From positions 3,974,402 to 4,038,401 of the forward strand of contig SSBO01000007.1 of NCBI GenBank assembly GCA_005281725.1: 64,000 bases of DNA. Reading direction: 5' to 3'. A model generated the notes under the pieces. That model did no database searches. It worked only from the letters and a program-made list of their open reading frames with translations, and was not told the DNA's origin. Numbering within the stretch: position 1 is the stretch's first letter; each line of letters starts with the position of its first letter. This stretch comes from Wuchereria bancrofti (Eukaryota > Nematoda > Chromadorea > Rhabditida > Onchocercidae). The position numbers were made by a program, and so were the translations under genes. Positions 35,450-47,436 of this stretch are shown here, piece by piece.

Positions 35450-38048
35450 AAGAGAATACTTAAATTGTGCTTCGAATACATTTCCTCAATAAACTATAAA
35501 AATAACAAATAAAAGCAAAAATATCGTGGAGAACCTAAAAGTCTAAAGAAAATAAAAGTCCATATTAATTACTCTTGTTTCAGTTTGGTATTTCCTTTAA
35601 GGTTGAAATGTTAAGCACAACTGAAAATTTCAAAACCAAGCTGCTGAGTGCAATGAATGGATACGATATTTTTTTTTGAAAAACAATAAAAAGTACCTTT
35701 ATGGAGGAACACTAATTAGCTTGAAAGACGAGGAAAATCACTGCAGTTTGTACACAACACTTCATTGTACACCTGGAATGAAAAGCAATACATAAACACC
35801 CACATGAACACAGGTAAGAAATGTGCTATGTTGGCATGAACAACGTAATGCATATACAGACAACCCTCAAATGTCACTAACATTCCAAACATAAAAGAAT
35901 AGCCGACGATAGTTCCTTATGGAAATTATCGCAGGATTTAATGAACATCTCAATATCTGGAACAATGGATTGTCATATTCCTTATTCGTACCTACTGAGA
36001 CTATTCGGAAAACTGTAGTGTATCCGGCATAAAATGATTGTAGTGTACCCCAAATATTGTCGTTAAAATGAAAAACAACGCAAATTTTGTACTTAAATAT
36101 CTATTCCACAAATAAATCACTAACCAAGAGTGCTAATCTGAGGGGTTTCAGGATAACCTAACCATATCATAGAACTAAAGGAATTCGTAGGGATACATCA
36201 CAAAACAAAGTAATTCAGTCGGGAGATTACCTCATCTAATTCAATACACTAACTGAAATTATGACATAACGAAAGGAGATGAAACAGAGTCCAAAGAGAC
36301 GACAGGAGCGAATAATGGAGGAGAAGGAGGATGGAGGATGACAGACAGAAAAGACCGTGAGTGAGATCATTTGCTTATTCTGAAATGACAGATGAGGAGA
36401 AACAGTTGGAAATAAGCGAGTTTCTCCGAAGTTGTACAAGTGCTATTGGACAGCTCTAAGAACTTATGCAGTAATACCACGCAGAATATTACTTTTTTAT
36501 TGTTGATGCTTGCAACCGTTCATGATATATCAATATGTTGTCTGCATCATACACGACTAATTCTGCGCAGCTTAATATTGCTTTGAATCAGTCATCGCAC
36601 ATGAAAATGATGTTAATATGTTGGAATGCATTGGCAGCGCAACGTGGATGTTCAATTCTCACTTCCACATCTTACAGTTTTGACGAATTTTAGACTTCTA
36701 CTCACTTTTTTGGTTATTATGGCAATTATCACGAACCACAGCTATTTACTTTTTTCTGTACGCTTTGTGCTCAACCAAATTGCACCAGTTAGAATCTTCG
36801 GATTTCATGAACTTTTACCTTTAACATTCATGCAACAGGACAACTTCGATGAAATTTTCATCAATTTCTTTTCTCAAGAAATTTCAAATTTCGTTCTTTT
36901 TGGGTAAACAACGAAAAGCTTACGTAAGATAGCTAACATGAACTTTCCACAGCTTATGTGATCTTATTTCGACTCTTACTGATCCAACATTAAACGCGAA
37001 TTAATCACATAACATCCGCTCATTTTTACGTTTACCTCATTTCATTAGTGAAAGAAAACTTTCAACTGATGTTCATCTAGCTACTTATGGAATCAACCAG
37101 CGAATATTATATGAAAAGAATTTGGGCCTTAATGTCATTTTTGGTACCACACTAATTAAGTTCATGACTGGTTCTTTTAACTTAAAGTGACTAAAAATTT
37201 TGCTTTTCAAGGACAACTCTGATCTTTTCTAAACTTTTCTATTTAATGATTTAAAGCACTCCGAACGTAAAAATAAAAATATCTACAATCTAAGATAAAC
37301 TTAAATCACATAAAGCTAATCTAAACAGTATACTGCTTCGTTCTTTGCTAAACTTAAAATGTTTCCAGAAGTTAGATTATTTGTCCAAATACATACTGAG
37401 AAGCAATTTTAGTAAAAAAACTTTAGTAAAAAAAAACTAATAAAAAAAAAAGGTAACTTCAGTAAAAAAAGCAGTATAGTATGTAGTGACAGGACAATAT
37501 GCATTTTTCTGTTACCAAAATGTTACCAGACATATGCAAAAGTAAAGCAAAACATAACATTTGTCTTATTCAAAATTTAGAAAGGAAAAATCAGAACAAG
37601 TGAAGACAACCATCTCATGCTAGTATATTCTCCTGAAAATAAACAGTGCATTTATAGTTTATAAACAAATTTCAAGAGATATGTCTTTTAGTTTTTTAAC
37701 AATAACATCACAACGAGAAGTTTAAATACTAAAGATGAAGTGACATACAAAGAAAAGATCAAACATTCCATTTCTTCTAGAGAATATAATTATTTAAAAA
37801 AGTTTTGGGAGATAATTACTGAAAACTTTTTTAAAAAATTAGAACTTAAGTACATCTGCTAAATATTAGAATTGAGAATAACGGATTTGGAAATTCTGCG
37901 TAAACAACATAAAAAGAAACGTAATTTAGTGGGCATGACATTTCAGATTAAACTTACCTTGCAAATCAGGAAATAGCTGAGGACTCCTTCCATAAATCTT
38001 CCGAAAAAAGATGAATGAAACACGGCTGCTTCTACACAGTAATATCAC
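35450..38048. other. Intergenic DNA between dnj-27 and FEN1
   Basis: It should hold the dnj-27 promoter and the FEN1 3' UTR. A purine-rich patch at 36255-36360 keeps two plus-strand frames open and is followed by GTGAGTGAG, but no partner exon is seen. The part at 37.4 kb is A-rich simple sequence. No gene is supported. Confidence 0.45.
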
Positions 38049-40555
38049 TCATTTTTTCGCTTTTTTGCCCAAACTCGGTCCTCGTCTTTTCAGATTATTT
38101 TCCTCTTCATTTTTCCTTTTTGTTGTTTCAGAGGTAACTATTTTACTCACCGAAAAAAATGAATCAATACGGGCTTGTTGTGCAGCTTGACGTCCTTTCT
38201 GCATTCTAGTTAAACTACCCCTCACTCTGTCCTCACTGAAATTTGCAATCATAGGTGAATAATGAATCTTGAATGAACGAATGAGATCATGCCAAAATCT
38301 TCTAAGAAAATCAAAAAGTAAATTTGATGAACTTACTTAAAACTTTTTTCAACACATAGGAATTGTACAATTCCTTCGACGTCAGGTTCTTTCCAAACCA
38401 ACTGAAATCATCTGTTTTTATTCAAATTGATTTTAAAAAATTTTCTTCATAACATTTTTATTTACCTCGAGATTTTCACAGTTCATGACATCCGGTTCCA
38501 AGAATAGTCGTCGTGCTTCCTTGTATTGCCAGTCTTGGGGTATTGGATATTTCTGAAAGCACATCTCGATTTATCAGTATAGTAATAATGCAAAAAAATA
38601 GTTTAAAAACAATTTCAACATGTATGTAAACAAAGACCTACAAACCGTTTGATTAATTGCTTCAAGAACATTTTCTATGCATTCATACTTCTTGATAAGT
38701 TCAAATGCTTTTTTTGGACCAATGCCCCGAATTGTTGATACATAATCACAACCCAGTAGTATACAGAGATCTACAAATTGTCCCATATTCATTCCGAAAT
38801 CTTTCAAAACTTGGTTTAAATTCATTTCCTTCACTGGCAGTTTTTTAGCTTCACTGAAATAAAAAGCTTAAAAATCATTAAAAAGTTGTATGTAACCAAA
38901 CATTTATTGAATTTAGGATGACAAAGAAAAGATGGCTGTGAACTGCATGCGATTACCTTGTTAAAATTCTGAAGTTAGAATAATCTGGTGAGTAGTTACA
39001 AGAAATACAAGGCAATCGCGATTGCATAATAGCAGATTGTTCTACATTATTAATATAATAGGCAACTATATTTCAACAAAAATTCATCCTTGAATAATTG
39101 TAAATTATACAGGAGAATAGTCATTTTGGCTAACCTTGCTATCATTTGACGCAAAAGAATGGGTGATCCAAAAGTCAGTGCATCCATATCTTCAGAAACC
39201 GTAGCGAACACTTTACCAGCTTTCGCAAGAGCGGCACATTGAGCTTCCGCTTCACATGGAGCATCCAGGATTGGAATTCCCATCAACGTTACTAGCCGTT
39301 TAGCTTCTTCATTTTGTTCTTTTGTAACCTTGAGATTTCCGAAAACTTGACCAAAACAACAATACGCAATAAAATAATTTTCATGTATGCTTCCTAGGCG
39401 TTACAGGAAGTAAAAAGCAACAAATAGATTTGACATTACAAAGCAATAAGCTGAAAATGCAAAAAATTAATGCTGCAAACTCCCAATTTCCTGAACATAG
39501 CTTATAGTGTATGAAACAAACACTTTCTAATAGTAATGACACAGAAAGAACATATTTGCAATACAAGAAAAAGATTTTAATGAACTACTACTTTTATTCG
39601 GTTTCTATCTTTGTTTAACTGTTTAAGAGGAACTGTGGATAAAACGAAAAAGTTCTGAAAATGAAATAAAGAACAGGATGTGACACAATAATTCGAGTAA
39701 AAACTCTTCTTCTTGAAGAATTTTAAGTGTAAAAGTGATAACCTTTACAAGACGTCTCTCAAATTTGTTAACGGATGCCTCGTCTCCCAGTTCAACTGCA
39801 TCATTTCGTTGTTTTTCTGCTTCGGTTCTCCGCTCGGTACGTTTCTCCAATTCACTTGCTTTCATCTGCGGTGGCTTGCCGTCAAATACATATACTGGTT
39901 TTATTCCATTATCGATCATTCGAATAGTTCGATAAAACATGCCAAGCAAATGACTTGAAAAAAGATCGAGTCATCCTTAATACTCTTACATATAATGCTT
40001 TGCTCCAGATGAATTAGCAATTAAACGGAACATTGATTTGCTGCAAACTACTTCTTCAAAGAAACAACAATTATAACCAGACCTACAAAACCACCTGTGT
40101 TTATGCTGCAAACTTCACTTTAGCTTTATTTACTAAGAAAATGCTTTTGCTTCTCGGACTAGATTTCAAAGTATTACCAAAGAATTTGGAATCAATACGA
40201 GCAAACTGGTGGATTATTGTGCGGAATCAAACCATTTATTGCATTGGCAAGATTTCATGTAACGGTATATAGTGCGGTGTAAACACATGAGCACTGATAT
40301 CCGATAAGGTGCCTCACCGTCATCTTAGAGATCCAGCTTTTTACGACTATAAATATTATTAATTAATTACCTGGTTGTTTCGCCGCTTTCGGTCTGGAGC
40401 TGTGATCCATCTTGTCGTACCGCAATGAGGAACTGATAGAGACACATTGATGCATCCACTGCCACCTTTCGACCAAAATATCCTTTAAATTCCTTAAGCC
40501 GTATACTATTTGGCGAGTGGTCACCGATCACCTTTGACAGATCCTTCACACCCAT
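38049..40555 (-). CDS. FEN1: Flap endonuclease 1
   Basis: Structure-specific 5' nuclease that removes RNA-DNA flaps in Okazaki fragment maturation and long-patch base excision repair; C. elegans CRN-1 is the orthologue. Seven exons (40555-40371, 39953-39743, 39328-39135, 38853-38646, 38552-38466, 38401-38337, 38235-38049) join in phase to 378 residues, against 380 in human. The Met-Gly N-terminus is kept. Metal-binding acids sit at family positions: D34 (VAVDAS), D86 (YVFDGKPP), E158/E160 (CEAEAQ), D179/D181 (SEDMDALTF) and the LLGCDYV Asp. A helix-hairpin-helix segment, [17 protein letters not shown], follows. The C-terminus has a PCNA-interacting box, QARIDSFF, and a basic tail ([13 protein letters not shown]) fit for nuclear import. 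EXOC8 lies head-to-head 578 bp away. Confidence 0.98.
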
Positions 40556-40677
40556 TACTGCAAATGTTAATTAAGAAAAATCACTCGTTCAGCTATTACA
40601 CTACAAAGAGAAAGGTCATTCCTCAAGATCGATGAAAGCATTCTAGGACTGACATATCAATCAATCAATCAATCATT

Positions 40678-40708
<31 letters not shown>

Positions 40709-41133
40709 GAATCAATCAGTCAACCAATCACCTAAGTGCTTAATCCTTCAATGTTCGTTCTCCGGATGCTAATCTTTTAATCATATCGGGTTCAATAGCA
40801 TGTATTCGACACCACTGTAACCCAAACAAGTTTGTTTCAAAAAACCGCCAAGTGTTACTTGTGTTGTAGCGCAATAGAATCTTCCCGTCATTCCTCGTTG
40901 CATCAATGAAGGGAGAGGGAGTAGATCAGGTGGGTGGAGGGCGTTGACAAGGTGTAGATCAGGCAGGTGTTTATCAAGGTTGGAGTGTTTGGCATACGTG
41001 TTTGAGGTATGGTTGTCGTTGTAAGCTGTGTGTTAATCGGTCGTGTGTGATTCTATTTATTCTGTATTTGGAGTTGTGTAGATGGACTGTTTCGTTCACT
41101 TTTGCCATTTTAAAATGTTCCCTGAAGGCTTCG
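40556..41133. promoter_or_regulatory. FEN1/EXOC8 divergent promoter region
   Basis: The 578 bp between two oppositely transcribed start codons must hold both promoters. It includes an ATCA microsatellite near FEN1. Near EXOC8 a G-rich patch (40905-40990) repeats GTAGATCAGG at 40921-40930 and 40954-40963. No TATA box is evident. Confidence 0.5.
40655..40730. repeat. ATCA tetranucleotide microsatellite
   Basis: About 17 ATCA/ATCAATCA-type units, with a few interruptions (ATTA, ATGA, AGTC) toward both ends. Confidence 0.92.
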
Positions 41134-44100
41134 ATGATGTCTTCAAATGCTATGGAAAATGCGATGACTGATGATCACTTTAGTGAAGAGGATTTTGACG
41201 CAATATCTTGTTGGTGTTTTTGCTTAAAATTTTTTGGATATTAATTAAAAATTTTTTTGGATTAATTTTTTTTGGGTATCACTTCAAACTTGTTGAATTT
41301 TTAATTAAAATGTATTGTAAAGTTTTCAGATTTTTTCTGATGCTATAGGGGTAGGTTATTTTACCTTCCTAAAATGTAACTCACTCCACTTTTAGCTGAA
41401 TGTCTACTGAACATGATTTTAACACGGATTACAATGACAGTTAAGTCAAGTCCTGGCAAATTAGACTCATCTTTAGAAATGAAGTGAAAGAACTTTAGTT
41501 TTTAATCGTTTTAGACGTTCGGGACCAGTTGAAGGGAATGAAAAGTGGCGATGAAACACGACAGTTGCAAGCATTTCACGCTAGATTAAATGTAGCTAAT
41601 ACACAGTCATCGGAATTAGTGAAGAAGAGTGTCTTTTTGAACTATAAGAAGTTCATCGATACTGCCAGAGAAGTTTCATGTTACGTCCCTTCATAGAGTT
41701 GAATGTATCCTTTTCCCTTTCGGAGTATATGGTTTTGTCGTTGATCAATTCCATTAATATTCTCCAAATACATAAGGTTAAAAAGATTTGTTTATGCTTT
41801 TTCTAGAATAGATTTTGCTGACGGTTTTGGTGGCAAATGTCTAAAACAATACGAGCCGTGGAACCTTTTTTCATCTGTTAACCGATCAGTTGTGTAATTA
41901 TATAACTCTCTGAGCTTTTTTAATTTCGTGGACTTTTTCAATTGTTTTGTAAAATTTAAGCTTGTTTTATCATTTTAAAGTGATTAAAAAAATTTAAATA
42001 TTGCGTACGAATATGGTTCATTGGCCAAATACAAATATGAATCCACAATTTCAGTTGTGGGCAATGCAGTTGTATTTCTATTCAAAATCGTTTTATTCTT
42101 TTGCTTTTTTTTGCTAACTTTTCTTGTAAAAGCACTTTTTTTTTGTATTCTTCGAAAGTTTTTATTTCTTTTTAGATCTGGAACAGGAAATATATGAACT
42201 TTCATCACTGTTATCAGATCAGCGGATGCTTATTGAAACACTGATGCAGATGACTGGGGAAGATCGTTCTTCCATTGGAACTGCCAGTCTTCACACTTCT
42301 TCATTCAGCGTCAACCCGATGAATGTACTGATGCAGAAAATGGACGGTATTGCTGTAGGTTTTCAACTACATGTTTAATAGTAGGCAGTACTTTTCAAAG
42401 CAGCAGTGATATATCTTTTTGAGATATCATGTTGCTGCTTGCATTAAATCCTTTTGTGGCTTATTTCCACTTACTGCAACTTGTCCTTTGCAGTCTATGT
42501 TAAATAATTTACCAACTTCTGATCGAGTAATCATGCACGGTGAAGTAGTTCAACTGGAGAGCGATAACATGCGACCACAACACAATGTAATGCTTATTTT
42601 GTTATCAGACCGACTACTCATTGGACAACCATCTTCAGGTTATAAAGTGAACACCAACTTTCTTCATGTGTTTTGGTTTGTAAAATTCCATTGGTTATTT
42701 TCATTTATATGTGGTATCATATATGGTATTAAGAAATGGTATTATTTTAGGGAAATATCGTTTTCAGTTGGAATCTTCACATCCGTTGAATAATATAGCA
42801 GCTGTTAATATCAAGGATAGAGAAAATGGCGAAACTGTGACCAGCATGTTTAAGTTGTTAATTTTTCCAGGACAAAGGTATTCTGTCTATATAGAGGTAT
42901 TCTATCAATAAGGTACCACTCAAATACATGGTAGATGCTAAGAGAAAATATGTATATTAGAGCAGTTGAAAGAGGAAGTGAACTCATTAAATGTGGGGAC
43001 ACTTATTTTCTTTCAGTACGCCCCATCCTCAAGAACATAAGCACTATGTCTAGAAATTAATTTAATCTTGAAGAAACATTTCCAAACAGGGTTTTCCTTG
43101 CTGAAAATGCCCGAATTAAAAAAGATTGGTTGGACTGCATCGAGAACGCCAAAAGGGAACTCCTTCATGAGGGATCATTAGTACGTCAAGCAACAATCCG
43201 TGGAAAACGTCGACATGACCTGTCAGCGAAGATGGAATTAGGTAATCAATTTATGCCGGTTGTGGAGTCGGTTGCTATTAAATCACCTGATGAAAGTGCA
43301 TGGCTCAATGAATTGCCTGCAGAATTGGATGATTGCATTGCTCATCGGGACATGGAACATGCGGTACTTTTGAAGTTCAGTTCATAAGGAAATATTACAA
43401 TTTTGAATTCTTAGAGAAGCTTGTGATCGAAATGGAATTAAAACTGCTGATTCGGAGAAGTATTGACTTTGAAATTAAAGGATTGGAACAAATCTGTGCT
43501 TTAGGTAGAGTTGATAATGGAATGGAAAAGTTGTAACACAAAAGAAGTAGCAATTGATGCACAGTTGACACTTCGTGAAACCCAAATTGTGCAGTTACTT
43601 AGCGAAGAGGCAAGGTAATTTTATTAACACGAGAATGATTTTTCAAAAATGACAATGGAACCCTTGAAATGTTTTTGGAAAGTTGATATCGAGAGGTTTA
43701 CTTTTATAACTCAATTTTATGTCTCATTATTGCAGGTTCGTCGTCCAGGTGCTTTACATGGTGGTCCTCGAGCTATCAAGAAAGCAATCAACCTTTTAAC
43801 GATTCTTGGCCGAGCGTCACAAGCAGTTGACCTTTACTTGAAAAAAAGGAGCACAGTGGTTAGTTACTTGTTTTTTTTTTTTTTTCTTTTTTTCGAGTAT
43901 GAGGTGGTGGAGGATGGAAATGAACATTTGAAGTTTTTTGAATATTGTTACTTCAAATGTATGGGTAAGTACATTTTTTTACTATTGGGAAATCTCTGCT
44001 AGACTGTTTAAAGATCAGAAAATGTACGGAATAAGAGCTGTTTATATAATTTATTTAATGCCCGATTTCTATCCATTTTCTTTAATGTTCGATTCCTATC

Positions 44101-46562
44101 CATTTTCTTTAATTGGTATATTTTAGTAGGACTTTTCATTGATATAAAGCATAGCCTTCGGCTTTCACAGTTGATTTTGACTGGCACTTTTACATTACGA
44201 TGGCGTTTCCTATATTGGATAGTCAGTTTGTCATTGTCGCAGTATCCACGTTTTTCCTGTGCTATTGGAAAATTAAAGGATAAAAGGAAGCACTAGAAGC
44301 TTTAGTTTGAGATAAGGATGATAGAATTCATTGCCGTTCTTATAAAGATTAAAATCACGAAATTCCCTGAGACATGGAAATATCATAAAATATCATAATA
44401 AGTCAAGTTTGGAATTACCAACTTTTCCACTGCGGATGATGTTTTTTTCCATGAGTTTTTCTTTTTAATTCATTTTTAGCTGCGGACAACTACTCGAGAA
44501 TTGACAATGAGCGAAGAACCATTGTCATATGTACGACAGTTATCACAACAGTTTTTAGATGTTATATCAGATGTTGTTAAGGAATTCTTGATGCAACCTG
44601 AACACTTTTCTCTTATATTGCATTGGTGTTCTGGTGAATTAAGTGTTATGCTGTCTTTAATACGGAAGCATGTTATCGAGGTATATAATCATTTAAACAT
44701 ATTAATCCGGAGGAGCTTCCATCACTATGGAATTTGTTTTAAAAGAAGAAAATTATCATTCTGCCAGTGTGTGTGAATTCAAGATTTATTTCAGCAAAGT
44801 TCAGAAAAGAGAGGGAAATTCTAGAAATCTTGTTTTTTTAAGGTGGCACCAACAATGGCAGTGCTTGCACATACCTGGCGAATATTGATGATGCATTGCG
44901 ATAATTTAATTACAGTTGGTGTTGATTTGTCTTTTGAAGTGCATCGTCTGCTTGCACCATCGCTTAAGATTGCAATTGAAACAAATTTTAGCAACATAAT
45001 CGAATCAGTTCGTCTTCGAGTTTCTGTAAGTTTTACAATATCCTAGGAAACTTTCTTGCTTTCATAGCGGCGTTTCACATCTTACTGGGATGTAATTACC
45101 ATTTTTCATCAGTCGATAGTGGACTACATTAGTCCTCTTTAAGTGATTGGTTTCTGAATTTCAAAGTTGTCGATTTTTAAATCTTAATTTTTTTGTGATT
45201 CTAATAAATATAATGTTCCAGCTCTTTGCCAAAGAATTAAATTTTTCTCCCAAAATTGTTCCTGTAAAATTCACAATATATTATAAATACTTTGCACAGT
45301 TCCTTATGCTCCTTCATAAACATTTTTAGGAAGAGCGTTGGAAAGCATACCATATGGAAAGTGAATCGAATGTGAATCGTTTTATAGAGGAAATGTCTGA
45401 TATGGGACTCTCAGTTGACTGGGCATTGTCTACCACGCAGTGTTCTTCCATTAATATTACCCAGAATGCCTGTCATTTTTCCCGAGTTGCCTTTATGTTG
45501 GCTCGCGACCTTGCAATGATAAGGTTATTTTCTTAAAATGAAAAAATCTTGAAGTGTTTCTGTAATGTTGAGATTTTTCGACTTTGTGATGTTATTCTGA
45601 TAACTGTCGAAATCATTCCTTCCATATATTTGACATTTGCAATGTTGCTTGAACATGTAGTACAGGTTTTATTATTTTTTTTTTCGTAGTACAAGTTTTA
45701 TAAGGAAATGACAATGTTTCTCCAGATCTTCACATTTACACTATCTCACTGACTCCTTCATGGTGAAACTTTGGAGTGAATATTTGAATCATTTGAAAAA
45801 TGCGCCGCAATCGTCTTTGCAACAGTATACATCAGTATTTGTTATTTCTCAAGTCAGCGATATTTTTCTTTCTTCGGTTATATTTTTCTACTGCATGAAT
45901 TCAGTTCAATCAAATGTTTCCAAATCATCGGAAATAGAAAAAAACTTTGTCTGCAGTTTTTAGTACCTTGGTTTCATACGCATCCATATTTTAAAAATTT
46001 TTCACAAATTTTTATGAAGATTTTCTGAAAAAAAGTTATTTACATATTATGTATATCAAAATCAACTCCTTATGAATTCACAAATCCAGCATTTCTGAGA
46101 AATTATCTTATTCCCGATACAGTTACATATTATATCGGGAATTCCCTTGTTCCGCTCATTATATATATGTACAACAATGCTTTATGCGCTGGATGTTTAT
46201 ACTTTTTCGGTGCGAGACTACTCCGTAGTTTGTTTTCATTTGATCTCAGTAATAGGTATAGCGTATTTTAATTACCAAAGATTACTCTCGCTAAATTGCA
46301 GCAGCCAAAAAAGGCATATAAAATTCTTATTTTTCGTAATATTTAACGAAAGGAATAGGTTACAAAAATAATTACTTTACTCACTATCTAATTAATAATT
46401 TTCACCAATTTTTTTCAGTTGTTGCCTCTCTGTGATGCAGTCTACGATGAATCTGCACCAGGAATATTGTCCGAACTTTTGAAAACAAAATTTGGAAGTC
46501 TGTTACGGTATCGAGGGAATTTTCATGCGGCTTCTAGTGACGAAGACGTGGCACATATTTAG
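41134..46562 (+). CDS. EXOC8: Exocyst complex component 8 (Exo84)
   Basis: EXOC8 is an exocyst subunit that tethers secretory vesicles to the plasma membrane and is a Ral effector in mammals. Thirteen exons: 41134-41209, 41515-41679, 42176-42354, 42494-42638, 42751-42877, 43090-43363, 43505-43609, 43736-43858, 44480-44680, 44843-45025, 45330-45523, 45726-45852, 46419-46562. Together they make 680 residues (human 725). The N-terminal coiled region has YVRDQLKG and FIDTAREVSYLEQEIYELS. A PH domain follows at about 141-250, with NNIAAVNIKD, MFKLLIFPGQR and AENARIKKDWL. The helical C-terminal half includes LNELPAELDDCIAHRDMEHA and ALHGGPRAIKKAINLL. The intron after 43609 appears to start with GC. 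The 45726-45852 exon may be extended or followed by an unseen short exon, as the family is slightly longer there. The start was chosen as the first of several in-frame Met codons. Confidence 0.93.
43610..43735 (+). other. Probable GC-AG intron in EXOC8
   Basis: The coding frame on both sides (QIVQLLSEE and VRRPGALHGGPR) joins only if the donor is GAG|GCAAGG. The GT five bases further (AAG|GTAATT) would shift the frame. GCAAG matches the known consensus of GC donors. Confidence 0.6.
44063..44116 (+). repeat. 27-bp tandem duplication in EXOC8 intron
   Basis: Two adjacent copies of a 27-bp unit containing CTATCCATTTTCTTTAAT, with one internal mismatch and a divergent end. Confidence 0.85.
46111..46141. 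repeat. Short inverted repeat in EXOC8 last intron
   Basis: TTCCCGATA at 46111-46119 pairs perfectly with TATCGGGAA at 46133-46141 around a 13-nt loop. Confidence 0.75.
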
Positions 46563-47436
46563 GATGCTAATTTCTCGATATATTCATGATCAGTCTTTTG
46601 TTGTTTTAACGAAGGACACTTTTTCCTTGCTTTTAATATCATTATAGATGTTGGCTTTGTTCTTGATAAGATTACCTAAAGCAAATATCTGATAAACATT
46701 TGAATATATATGTATATAAATTGTTTGAGCTTTGTCGCGAAATTTATTGCTTTCAAGCATCTTATCGACTATAACTTTGTATTCTGCAATCAAACATTAT
46801 CTTCCAGAAAAATTTAAGTAAAGGAAATTCTTGCTACAAATCTTATTTTTACAGTACATCTAAATGGAAAGTGTGTGTTCGAAAATTGCATGGTTGACAA
46901 GTGTTTTAGATCAGTTCTTTTGACTTGACTTCAAATCTAGTTCGCTTGGACATAGAAAAGTTGGGTTCTCACCGGGAATCGTATGAGTGCTGTGTTTTCT
47001 ATGCCAATTCTTTTTTTGTCTTCTTGCTTTTATCGACAGTAAGATTCGACGAAATGTTAATTGCCTGGTTTTTGTTGTCGTTGGTTGCTTATTTGTTTGT
47101 TAATCTTATTAGCATATTCAGTTGGAATGAGTAACTAGTATTTCATTTTGTGTATTTCATTTATTCAACAATTATTCAGATGTATTGCATACAGTGAAAT
47201 ATAATTCGTGTACATCAGAGTTCTTCGGTAACTGATGCACGTTTGACTTTATGTAAATCATATTTGTTCCGCTCTTACGATGAGATGCAGAACTTGTAAA
47301 GTACTGCATATTGCATGCTTCTTTGTTTCCTAGTTCAGAACGAAATGCTGAACATGTATTTTGCTATATGAAAATAGTTTCAGTCACTTTTGTGTATTAA
47401 AGTGCTGCTAGCTTGCACGCTGAAATACGACTTAAC
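46563..47436. other. Intergenic DNA between EXOC8 and TMEM106
   Basis: 875 bp between two genes on the same strand. No exon, terminator or clear promoter element is recognised; it should contain the EXOC8 3' UTR and the TMEM106 promoter. Confidence 0.45.

Noticed and set aside
40655..40730. Possible CRISPR-like or satellite array
   Set aside because: Simple ATCA repeats with no spacers, in a eukaryotic promoter region.
43333..43536. Open frame in EXOC8 ending EKL
   Set aside because: The interval 43364-43504 is an intron: splicing HA|VELIMEWK restores the family alignment, while this frame stops.
44063..44116. tRNA-like GTTCGATTCC string
   Set aside because: It arises from a 27-bp tandem duplication in an intron and cannot be folded into a cloverleaf.
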